Below are positions 1-6,322 of a DNA stretch of 45,944 nt, one piece after another. Position 1 is the first letter of the stretch. Each line of letters opens with the position of its first letter. Location: contig NZ_SJPK01000016.1 in NCBI RefSeq assembly GCF_007859855.1, forward strand, positions 54,607 through 100,550, given 5' to 3'. The notes below the pieces were generated by a model. The model was not told the DNA's origin and did not search any database. It saw nothing but the letters and a program-made list of their open reading frames with translations. The position numbers and the translations under genes are program-made. Origin of the DNA: Allorhodopirellula solitaria. Its GTDB lineage: Bacteria; Planctomycetota; Planctomycetia; Pirellulales; Pirellulaceae.

Positions 1-165
1 CGAGTTCATGCTGGTGTTGGCGCAGTTGGGCGGCTACTTGAACAAAACAGGGCAAGGACCGCCCGGTTCCACCGTAATCTGGCGTGGACTGCGGCGACTG
101 CAGGCGTACCGCGAAGCCTATATTGCATTCGGAACGGGCTAAAAAAAGATGTGTAGGATAAAGAG
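1..165 (+). mobile_element. Right end of an IS4/Tn5-like insertion sequence (cut by window edge)
   Basis: The transposase C-terminus (2-142) is followed by 23 bases that end the element. The end at 144-165 is the reverse complement of the left end found at 5717-5738, so these are the terminal inverted repeats of one IS type. Directly outside lies the 10-base word GGGCGATGCC (166-175). The same word lies directly before the left end at 5707-5716, so it is probably the target duplication. The rest of the element is left of the window. Confidence 0.8.
2..142 (+). CDS. IS4-family (Tn5-like) transposase, C-terminal part
   Basis: An open frame enters from the window edge and gives 46 residues ending in TAA. 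The segment with LAQLGGYLNKTGQGPPG, then IWRGLRRLQ about ten residues on, resembles the end of Tn5-like DDE transposases, where an 'LGGFLGRKGDGEPG...LWRG...L' tail is typical. The stop lies two dozen bases from the IS end, as expected for this group. The catalytic domain is outside the window, so activity cannot be judged. Family assignment is by eye. Confidence 0.7.
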   Translation, partial: EFMLVLAQLGGYLNKTGQGPPGSTVIWRGLRRLQAYREAYIAFGTG

Positions 166-288
166 GGGCGATGCCCTGGGCTTTCATACAGCCGCCCCGT
201 TTGGGGCTCAAGAACGCCGAACGAAAAGCTGCAATCAGTACATCGACGTCCCTCGGGATGCCTGCGGCTAATGACCAGCCCGTTGCCT
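166..288. repeat. Palindromic intergenic repeat, family A, copy 1 (5' end cut by IS)
   Basis: This stretch closely matches 5207-5320: the GATGCCCTGGGCTTTCATA block, the GCCCC-loop-GGGGC hairpin and a tail containing AATCGACGTCCCTCGGG-like sequence and ATGACCAGC. The first half of the leading CCCAGGGC-GAT-GCCCTGGG palindrome is replaced by the insertion sequence at 1-165. No gene is seen between 143 and 313. Confidence 0.85.
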
Positions 289-313
289 CGCCCACGGTGG
301 GGCAGCTAAGGTT

Positions 314-718
314 TCATTTGCCGCTCGCCTCAGAAAGAAGCCGGCAGTCAATCCAGACATCATCTGAGCCCGGCTGAACAGGCTCATCGCGGGATGGTTG
401 TGCCGGATCAGGCGCAGTAGGCGACGGCACCCGTCGCATGCGGATTCCACCGTGGTCGGATTCGAACGATCCCGGCTCGATCAGATAAGGCGGGTCTGGC
501 AGGCAAAGCCGATTGCTGGTCTCGTCGTAGGTGGCGAGGCGGTACCGAATACCCGGCTTGTCCTCCCGCGGTGTCTGATCTCGCTCGATGACCACCAGCA
601 ACGCGTCATCGAGGAGGACGCGTTGACCGACCTGCAGCCCCAGCAATCGCCCCTCATCGGGGGCGATGCGAATCGGGGCGCCTAACAGGGCGCGGCGGAG
701 ACGCGCTATCCAAGTCAC
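314..718 (-). CDS. Hypothetical protein coupled to the PQQ dehydrogenase-like gene
   Basis: A 134-residue protein starts at GTG and shares one base with the stop of the upstream gene (TAGTG), a usual sign of translational coupling. No family is recognised. The first 80 residues alternate hydrophobic and polar positions (GQRVLLDDALLVVIERD, IRYRLATYDE), suggesting a small beta-barrel. The tail is rich in Pro, Asp and Ser. There is no signal peptide or membrane segment. It probably belongs to the same transcript as the dehydrogenase-like gene. The coupling and the spacing make it likely to be real. Confidence 0.6.
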   Translation of the reverse strand: MTWIARLRRALLGAPIRIAPDEGRLLGLQVGQRVLLDDALLVVIERDQTPREDKPGIRYRLATYDETSNRLCLPDPPYLIEPGSFESDHGGIRMRRVPSPTAPDPAQPSRDEPVQPGSDDVWIDCRLLSEASGK

Positions 719-2043
719 TATTGCTGCGCGGTTTCCGCCGTGCCAGTAACGAACTTGTAGATGCGTCCGCCGCCCATCATCGTGCTCATCAGAGCTTCAC
801 CGGATTCGGTTTCACCGAAGGTGAAGATCGGGAGTTGCTGCCACGCGATGGTGCGGTTCTCGAGCACCTCTTCGCTTTCGGGATCGATCTTCATCGCCCA
901 CAAGCGGCCACTGACATAGTCGCCGTAGAGATAGTATCCGTCGAGCGATGGTGTCTCTTTGCCACGGTAAACCAATCCGCCTGTGACCGATTTCCCCCAA
1001 TCGTCGGTATGGGGGTACTCGATCAACGGCTCGATGTATTTGTCGCTGACGTCGGATCCTTTCTCGCCGCCGAGTGTGAAGCGGTTGGCTCCTTCCCGAA
1101 GACTCCAGCCATAGTTACCGCCCTTGCGGATCAGATTCACTTCTTCCCAATCGTTCTGGCCAACGTCGGCAGCCCACAACTTGTCAGTGGCCGGGTCGAA
1201 GGACATTCGCCAGATGTTGCGAATTCCCCAGGCGTAGATTTCAGGCCAAACGTGCGAGCGGCCTACCAACGGGTTGTCCTTGGGGATCCCATAGGGCAAC
1301 TCGCCGTCTTGCGTGTCGATATCGATTCGCAAAATCGAACCGAGCAGTTTGCTGAAATCTTGGGCCGATTTGAGCGGGTCGTTCGCTTTGCCGCCGTCAC
1401 CCAACCCAACGTAAAGATAGCCATCGGGGCCAAACGCAACGGTGCCGCCGTTGTGGTTCCAGAACGGTTGGTCGATTCGCATCAATTCACGTTCGCTGTC
1501 CGGATCGCCAAGCTTTCCGTCGGAGTCTTTCTTAGTCTGGAACTCGCTCAGGATCGAAACATGAGGACGCTGCGAAGTGGTGTAGTAGATGTAGAGTTTC
1601 CCGTTTTCGGCGAACTCGGGATGGAAGGCCATGCCCAGGAACCCCTCTTCGTTTTCACGATCTTTGTAACCCACTCGATCGCTCAGATCCATGAACAACT
1701 CGGGTTCTTCAACCTCTTCGTCGTCCTGATCGAAATAGTAGATCTCACCTGTCTGGCTGGCGACAAACAGGCGCCCGCTGCCGTCTCCCGCGCCCGTCAT
1801 CACGATCGGGCGGCTGATCCGCAGGTTCGGGTAGGCCTCGACAACCTGAATGTCCAAGGGGTCCGTGTTGAGATCGGCTGGCGGATTGGCGAGATTGATC
1901 GTCGGCGACCCGGGACTTTCCGCAATCGCGGTTGCGGTCGTCAATGCCGAGGTGGTGGAGACGACAAGGCACGCCGCCGCCAAGCGACGACAAAATACAC
2001 GCGTGAATCGAGTTGATACTGGCACGGAAGACCTCAAGATCAT
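718..2043 (-). CDS. PQQ-dependent sugar (glucose/sorbosone) dehydrogenase-like protein, exported
   Basis: The protein resembles soluble PQQ glucose dehydrogenases and sorbosone dehydrogenases, six-bladed propellers that oxidise sugars in the periplasm. The family marks are present: SGRLFVASQTGEIYYF, GFLGMAFHPEF, the WNHNGGTVAFGPDG block with the catalytic-type His, YVGLGDGG, and AWGIRNIWRMSFDP with the PQQ-facing Arg. ATG at 2043 was chosen because it starts a signal peptide (MILRSSVPV, basic residues, hydrophobic LAAACLVVSTTSALTTATAIA). The longer open frame to 2181 adds a non-signal sequence. The product has 441 residues, typical for the family. A small gene follows with a one-base overlap. 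The substrate is not known. Confidence 0.88.
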   Translation of the reverse strand: MILRSSVPVSTRFTRVFCRRLAAACLVVSTTSALTTATAIAESPGSPTINLANPPADLNTDPLDIQVVEAYPNLRISRPIVMTGAGDGSGRLFVASQTGEIYYFDQDDEEVEEPELFMDLSDRVGYKDRENEEGFLGMAFHPEFAENGKLYIYYTTSQRPHVSILSEFQTKKDSDGKLGDPDSERELMRIDQPFWNHNGGTVAFGPDGYLYVGLGDGGKANDPLKSAQDFSKLLGSILRIDIDTQDGELPYGIPKDNPLVGRSHVWPEIYAWGIRNIWRMSFDPATDKLWAADVGQNDWEEVNLIRKGGNYGWSLREGANRFTLGGEKGSDVSDKYIEPLIEYPHTDDWGKSVTGGLVYRGKETPSLDGYYLYGDYVSGRLWAMKIDPESEEVLENRTIAWQQLPIFTFGETESGEALMSTMMGGGRIYKFVTGTAETAQQ

Positions 2044-2298
2044 GGTGTCGGAGGAAGGAGAGAGCGTTCGGCGCCCAAAACAAATTGGTGTCTGGGAGCC
2101 ATCGCAACATCGCTCTACAATGGTAGCGGAATCGGCGAACGGGAGGTTTTCGGCAGTCTTGCATTCCAACAGCGAAAGCACCCGGCCACTGACCGCCGCC
2201 CATTCTAGTGAGTGAAGCGGAAGCGGTTGAAGGGGGCCGATTGTCCAGCCGCGGCAGCGACCGCCACCGCAGCACGCAACTTACCTGGAGATTTGACG

Positions 2299-3003
2299 AT
2301 GCCGCGTTTTTTACAATCGAGCTGGGAAAGTCCCGTCGGCCGGCTGCGAATCGTCCTCAATGAGGACTCCAGCGGTGCCGCCGACTGCGTGGGTCTATAT
2401 TTCGCCGACCATCGGCCCGAACCAAAATTTTGGTCCGAGGAGATTGCGGAGCAGAGTTGGCAGGACGATGAGCTGACCCGATGGATCGTCGAGCAGCTCA
2501 CGGCTTACTTTGCCGACGGTCGATTCCGCTTCGATCTGCCCTACCGGTTCAGCGGAACTGAGTTTCAAGAACAGGTTTGGCGGCAACTCTGCGAGATCCC
2601 AGCTGGAACGACACAGAGCTATCGGGAGGTCGCCGATTCGATCGGGCGACCCGCTGCCGTCCGGGCAGTGGGCTCAGCAGTGGCCCGCAATCCGCTGTCC
2701 GTGCTGATCCCCTGCCACCGTGTTGTCGCCAGCGACGGTGGTCTGGCGGGATTTGCAGGCGGGTTGGCGCGCAAGCGATTCCTGCTCGACCACGAAACGG
2801 CAGCTCACCAGGCGAGTCGTGTGCCCCAGTCCACGAGGGTCACCGCTCCCGTGGCGACGATGGACCAGCCCAGCCCAGTGAGTATGCGTGAGCTGGGCAG
2901 CCGCCCCGTCCAAACGACTCGGCAGGCGACCAGTGCGACGGCCAGGGCAACGAAGGCCAAGCACACCCCGCCAACATTGGCTTGGGCCGCCGGCCACCAC
3001 TGA
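2299..3003 (+). CDS. ogt: Methylated-DNA--protein-cysteine methyltransferase with C-terminal extension
   Basis: Suicide repair protein that moves an alkyl group from O6-alkylguanine to its own Cys. The PCHRVV motif places the acceptor at Cys139, with RPAAVRAVGSAVARNP before it and GLAGFAGGLARKRFLL after it, as in Ogt/Mgt. The ATG at 2299 fits the family N-terminus (SPVGRLRIVLNED); the frame is open from 2212. The family domain ends near residue 167, but the frame runs on for about 67 Arg/Thr/Ala-rich residues that lie antisense to the DUF2752 gene. That tail has no recognisable fold and may exist only because the opposite strand is coding, or it may be a real extension. Function confidence is high; the tail is uncertain. 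Confidence 0.92.
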   Translation: MPRFLQSSWESPVGRLRIVLNEDSSGAADCVGLYFADHRPEPKFWSEEIAEQSWQDDELTRWIVEQLTAYFADGRFRFDLPYRFSGTEFQEQVWRQLCEIPAGTTQSYREVADSIGRPAAVRAVGSAVARNPLSVLIPCHRVVASDGGLAGFAGGLARKRFLLDHETAAHQASRVPQSTRVTAPVATMDQPSPVSMRELGSRPVQTTRQATSATARATKAKHTPPTLAWAAGHH

Positions 3004-3314
3004 CCTCGCGTCCAGTGGCTCCAGGATGTTGTCATCCCGCAGGCGGGACAACGCAGGCCGAAAAGCACGCGCATGGAACAAGGGGGCAGCCCGAGTTGTT
3101 GATGGGTGCCTAAACCTGCGGCAGCCGGCGAGAGCGACCGCGCCATGGCTAACAACGTGAACAAGACCAGGGCCAGTATCGCGGCGGCCCAGCGAAGTGG
3201 TTTCGCCGGCAGCCCCCCGACGCCGCATTCTTTCGGCTGGGACGCCTTGCCGGAGGTATCACGCTGCGAGCCTGCGATGAGGCTGGGGCTGAGATCAGGC
3301 TCGGGCGGATTCAT
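2805..3314 (-). CDS. DUF2752 family membrane protein
   Basis: A 169-residue protein with the DUF2752 signature LRCPACGMTTSW at residues 87-98, where paired Cys sit just outside a membrane segment. There are three hydrophobic stretches: WAAAILALVLFTLLAMA, NVGGVCLAFVALAVALVAC and LGWSIVATGAVTLV. The N-terminal 40 residues are polar. The start ATG overlaps the queE stop by four bases (ATGA), so the two are probably co-translated. The 3' end overlaps the convergent methyltransferase frame by about 199 bases. The role of the family is unknown; the CPACG pair could bind a metal or form a disulfide, which is inference. Confidence 0.85.
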   Translation of the reverse strand: MNPPEPDLSPSLIAGSQRDTSGKASQPKECGVGGLPAKPLRWAAAILALVLFTLLAMARSLSPAAAGLGTHQQLGLPPCSMRVLFGLRCPACGMTTSWSHWTRGQWWPAAQANVGGVCLAFVALAVALVACRVVWTGRLPSSRILTGLGWSIVATGAVTLVDWGTRLAW

Positions 3315-4183
3315 GTGCCTCGCCGGTTACCGTACCACCGGATTTGCATGCGGTCACAATATGCAAACCCAGCCGCCTCGGCCCAAGGCCGCAGCCAGAC
3401 CGCGGCCGCATCGAGCTGTTCCACGGTGACGCCCTGGGGCATGATCCAAACGTCCGAGGCCGCGACGTCCAAATCGGCGACGACCTCGAGGATCTCATCG
3501 TATTCAGCGGGTGAGTCGACAACAAATTTGACTTGGACGGCAGGTGCGCGTTCGATCAGCCCCCGCATCGTGGCGATGGGCAGCCGCCGTTGCTCGTGCA
3601 GTTCGCCCCAACGAGAATTCTCACTGAGTGCTGGCCCTGCGCCTCGCCCAGGGGTGCTCCCACGGAGCTTGGGACTGAGCGATAGCAAATCACAAGAGAT
3701 ATCGATATCGACGGTACCCGCCGTTTCGATCGTTACATGCATTCCGGCCGCCCGCAGCGCAATGGCTAGATCCGCGACCCCGGACATGATCAGCGGCTCG
3801 CCGCCCGTCAACACGACGTGCTCGACCGCCGCAGCGGATTGTGAGTGCTCGTCGGAGTCAGTCCATCGCGACCCGGCAGCGGCTTCGATCAGGTCAACGA
3901 GGGGCCAGCGGTTTCCTTCCGGGTTCCATGACGCATAAGGAGTGTCGCAGAACCAACAACGCAAATTACAGCCGCTCGTGCGAATGAAAAAGCTAGGGAC
4001 GCCCGTCAGCAAACCCTCGCCCTGAAGGCTGGTAAAGGTCTCGGCGATTCTCAGCGATGGGCTGCCCGACGCGTTCAAGTGGAGTGTTTTTTCTTGCGTT
4101 TTCAAATTTCGAGACCGTCTAACCCACAATCGAATGACCCCACCAAAGAACGAGAGAACAATGAATGATGCATTTCGATTCAC
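3311..4183 (-). CDS. queE: 7-carboxy-7-deazaguanine synthase (radical SAM)
   Basis: QueE makes the 7-deazaguanine ring of queuosine precursors from 6-carboxytetrahydropterin. Seen: ETFTSLQGEGLLTGVPSFFIR, then SGCNLRCWFCDT with the C-x3-C-x2-C cluster (Cys72, 76, 79), TGGEPL for SAM binding, ETAGT, LSPKLRGS, QVKFVVDS and the IMPQG block near the end. The start is unsure. GTG at 4183 gives 46 residues before the conserved region and has a GCGAGG-like site next to it. TTG at 4105 gives a more usual length. No other queuosine gene is in the window. The DUF2752 gene follows with a four-base overlap. Confidence 0.9.
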   Translation of the reverse strand: MNRNASFIVLSFFGGVIRLWVRRSRNLKTQEKTLHLNASGSPSLRIAETFTSLQGEGLLTGVPSFFIRTSGCNLRCWFCDTPYASWNPEGNRWPLVDLIEAAAGSRWTDSDEHSQSAAAVEHVVLTGGEPLIMSGVADLAIALRAAGMHVTIETAGTVDIDISCDLLSLSPKLRGSTPGRGAGPALSENSRWGELHEQRRLPIATMRGLIERAPAVQVKFVVDSPAEYDEILEVVADLDVAASDVWIMPQGVTVEQLDAAAVWLRPWAEAAGFAYCDRMQIRWYGNRRGT

Positions 4184-4381
4184 CCTCGCTCTGGGAGGGG
4201 CGAGTTCTCGGCATCTATTGTTCCCGTGTTCCTAATATCCCCGAAACGACGCCGCCGGCAACCCTCAATTACCCGCCGAGCATTTTCCCTCACCCCACAG
4301 CGCGGGCCACCGAGCACGTGCTGCGAAACAGCTGTTAGAATGCAGCGAAACACTCTAGCAACGTAAAGCACCCCAATCACC

Positions 4382-5194
4382 ATGTACGTTCCATTTCTAT
4401 TTCTTGCTGCGGTCGTCGCGGTGAACCTGCCAGTCGCGAATCCGATCGCCGATGAGATCAAACCGCATCGCCAGGCTCATGCTCACAACGACTACCTGCA
4501 CCATCGCCCGCTCCTGGACGCACTCGACCAGGGGTTCACGAGCGTGGAAGCCGACGTTTTTTTGGTCGATGGCGAGTTGTTGGTCGCACACACCTTCCTC
4601 GAACTCAAGCCGAACCGCACGCTGCGGGCTCTATATCTTGACCCGCTGCGTGCCCGTATCCAGGACCATGGCGGGTTCGTTTATTCCGACCAAACCCCCA
4701 TCACTCTCCTCATCGACTTCAAATCAGATGGTGAAGCCACTTTTGCAGCCTTGAACCAGCTTCTGAGCGAATACCGTGACGTGTTCTCTTGGACGGAGGA
4801 CGGCACCGAGCATCCCGGCGCCGTCGTGGCGATCGTCAGCGGTAATCGACCGATCGCAACGATGAAGGCGGCCTCGCCTCGCTTCGCCGGTATCGACGGC
4901 CGCTTAGGAGACCTCAACAGCGATCTCCCGCCGGAGGTGATGCCACTGATCAGTGACAACTGGAAAAATCACTTCGAGTGGCGCGGCAAGGGAGAGTTCC
5001 CAGCGACCGAACGAATCGCTCTCGAGCGAATCGTTGACCAAGCACACACACAAAATCGACGAGTCCGCTTCTGGGGCACACCCGACAATCCGGCAATGTG
5101 GGCAGCACTCCGCGATGCAGGAGTCGACCTAATCAACACCGACGACCTCGCCGGCCTCAGCGATTTCTTAGCATCAGCATTAGGGAATCAATAA
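4382..5194 (+). CDS. Secreted PLC-like phosphodiesterase (AIM6-like)
   Basis: A 270-residue protein with an N-terminal signal peptide (MYVPFLFLAAVVAVNLPVANPIA). The body has the PLC-like phosphodiesterase TIM-barrel marks: HAHNDY at the first strand, SVEADVFLVDGELLVAH with acidic residues and a second His, TLLIDFKSDG, and VRFWGTPDNP...DLINTDD at the last strands. This arrangement is closest to the AIM6/phosphatidylinositol phospholipase C-like group. Related enzymes cleave phosphodiesters, but the substrate here is unknown. It stands alone on the plus strand, and a strong hairpin (5202-5220) lies eight bases after the stop. Confidence 0.78.
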   Translation: MYVPFLFLAAVVAVNLPVANPIADEIKPHRQAHAHNDYLHHRPLLDALDQGFTSVEADVFLVDGELLVAHTFLELKPNRTLRALYLDPLRARIQDHGGFVYSDQTPITLLIDFKSDGEATFAALNQLLSEYRDVFSWTEDGTEHPGAVVAIVSGNRPIATMKAASPRFAGIDGRLGDLNSDLPPEVMPLISDNWKNHFEWRGKGEFPATERIALERIVDQAHTQNRRVRFWGTPDNPAMWAALRDAGVDLINTDDLAGLSDFLASALGNQ

Positions 5195-5198
5195 ATCC

Positions 5199-5320
5199 GG
5201 CCCCAGGGCGATGCCCTGGGCTTTCATACAGCCGCCCCATTGGGGCTGAAGAACGCCCGACGAACAGCTGCAATTAGTAAATCGACGTCCCTCGGGAAAC
5301 CTGCGGCCGATGACCAGCAG
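5199..5320. repeat. Palindromic intergenic repeat, family A, copy 2 (intact)
   Basis: It begins with a perfect 8-base stem and GAT loop (5202-5220) only eight bases after the phosphodiesterase stop, so it may also end that transcript, although no T-run follows. A second hairpin GCCCC-ATT-GGGGC follows, then a tail shared with 166-288. This copy is uninterrupted and shows the original state of the site that is split by IS at 166 and 5716. Confidence 0.85.
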
Positions 5321-5347
5321 GCGACGAGCCCATGATTCTCCACTCGT

Positions 5348-5460
5348 TTTCATACGCCGAAGGCGTGGAAGAGAATAGCCGGTGGTTTGAGCGTGGGCGA
5401 ACACCACCGGATACGCGGAGAACACGCCTGCAAACCCCGAATGGGGTTGAAGATCATCTA
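5348..5460. repeat. Three-hairpin intergenic repeat, family B, copy 1
   Basis: In order: ACGCC-GAA-GGCGT (5354-5366), an 8-base stem CCGGTGGT/ACCACCGG (5379-5386 with 5403-5410), and AACCCC-GAAT-GGGGTT (5433-5448). The same three hairpins in the same order and spacing occur at 19926-20020, while loops and linkers differ. The conserved stems suggest a structured RNA or DNA element rather than coding sequence. Confidence 0.8.
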
Positions 5461-5528
5461 CGGCTCTTCTCTATCATCCCTTGCGACGTCGATCATTTTA
5501 TTGAGTGCTGGAGATTGCTCACGACACC

Positions 5529-5716
5529 GCCCCAACGGGGCAGTCCTATGACAGCCCCAGGCAACGCCTGGGGTTCCAGGCACCACCGCCTCGCGTTAGC
5601 CCCAACGGGGTGGCTCTATTTGCACACGCCATCCGAACGGCAGGGTTGGGGCGAACATGAGGGCCGCCCCGTTGGGGCTACCGAACGATTTCGCTATCCA
5701 AACCCAGGGCGATGCC
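5529..5716. repeat. Cluster of short hairpins with three-base loops
   Basis: Successive palindromes are GCCCC-AAC-GGGGC (5529-5541), CCCCAGGC-AAC-GCCTGGGG (5555-5573), CCCC-AAC-GGGG (5600-5610), GCCCC-GTT-GGGGC (5666-5678, the same unit inverted), and a last CCAGGGC-GAT-GCC palindrome cut by the IS left end at 5717. No gene with convincing features lies here. Confidence 0.8.
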
Positions 5717-5916
5717 CTCTTTATCCTACACATCTTTTCGGGTAGATACACAGGCACATAAAGGATCTCAGTGTGCTCAGGGAGGGCTGCGGCGATGGAA
5801 TGGATTGAATCGGAGTTCGCTTGGCTTGAATTAGGCGACCTGAGACGAGAAAAACGCGTTAAAACGATTGTCGAGCAGTTTTCGAGAATCGCTGAGTTCA
5901 GCAAGCGTGCTGTCCG
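5717..5916 (+). mobile_element. Left end of a truncated IS4/Tn5-like insertion sequence
   Basis: The terminal repeat at 5717-5738 is the reverse complement of the IS right end at 144-165. The direct-repeat word GGGCGATGCC lies just outside (5707-5716). Inside is a transposase start with a good ribosome site (GGAGGG, 5781-5786). The likeness to a transposase stops near 5910 and no right end follows before 6323, so the element lost most of its length. The exact right edge is uncertain. Confidence 0.7.
5795..5914 (+). pseudogene. IS4-family (Tn5-like) transposase, N-terminal fragment
   Basis: ATG at 5795 lies eight bases after GGAGGG. The first residues, MEWIESEFAWLELGDLRREKR followed by TIVEQFSRIAE, match the start of Tn5-type transposases (the N-terminal DNA-binding region with 'LGDxRRxxR' and a helix). 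After about 35-40 residues the family pattern stops. The frame runs on to 6034 with unrelated sequence. This is the opposite end of the same protein type as at 2-142, but from another copy. Confidence 0.65.
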
Positions 5917-6057
5917 TTATTTCAAGCCGTACTTGCGAAACTTGGTTCGCGCCGCAGTCTTTGGTCTCGCCTTCGCAGTGCCGTTGATTCGTTCATCTTT
6001 CGCAGCTACTGCGAGATACTCGATGCCATCTTGAGTGACCGGTGTCGGAATCAATTC
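5917..6057 (-). pseudogene. Possible C-terminal remnant of an unrecognised gene
   Basis: A minus-strand frame is open from 6057 to a TAA at 5917-5919 and would encode about 46 residues, including VTQDGIEYLAVAAKDERING and a basic end (KTAARTKFRKYGLK). It abuts the broken edge of the IS and has a stop just upstream. It could be the tail of a gene destroyed by the IS event, or chance. The rest of 6058-6322 shows no supported gene. Confidence 0.2.
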
Positions 6058-6322
6058 TTACCGCCATAGAGTCACCCGCTCAGCGAGTCGAACGTTGGGG
6101 CGTCGGAAAAGCAATCCCGGGGGAATGCGACGCTACCGGTGCGCTTCGAGAGTCGCGAAAGTCAGTGTTTTTCCTTTCCGCTGGTTCCAATTTAGTGAAA
6201 TTGACACGCTCGATGCCGACAATCGCAGCAGCGGCACCGATCACGCCCTCTAAAAACCAACCATCGCAGTTCACATGCCGCCTATCCACCCAATAGCGGG
6301 GTGCCGCCGGGAACTGCTGAGT

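Noticed and set aside
721-2016. Long plus-strand frame of 431 codons opposite the PQQ dehydrogenase gene
   Set aside because: It is antisense to a gene with clear family motifs, has no recognisable domain, and fits the usual shadow frame of GC-rich coding DNA.
1-5916. A composite transposon carrying 166-5716 between two IS copies
   Set aside because: Each IS has its own target-site word and different repeat context, the second copy is truncated, and the genes between look like ordinary chromosomal ones. Mobilisation cannot be supported from this window.
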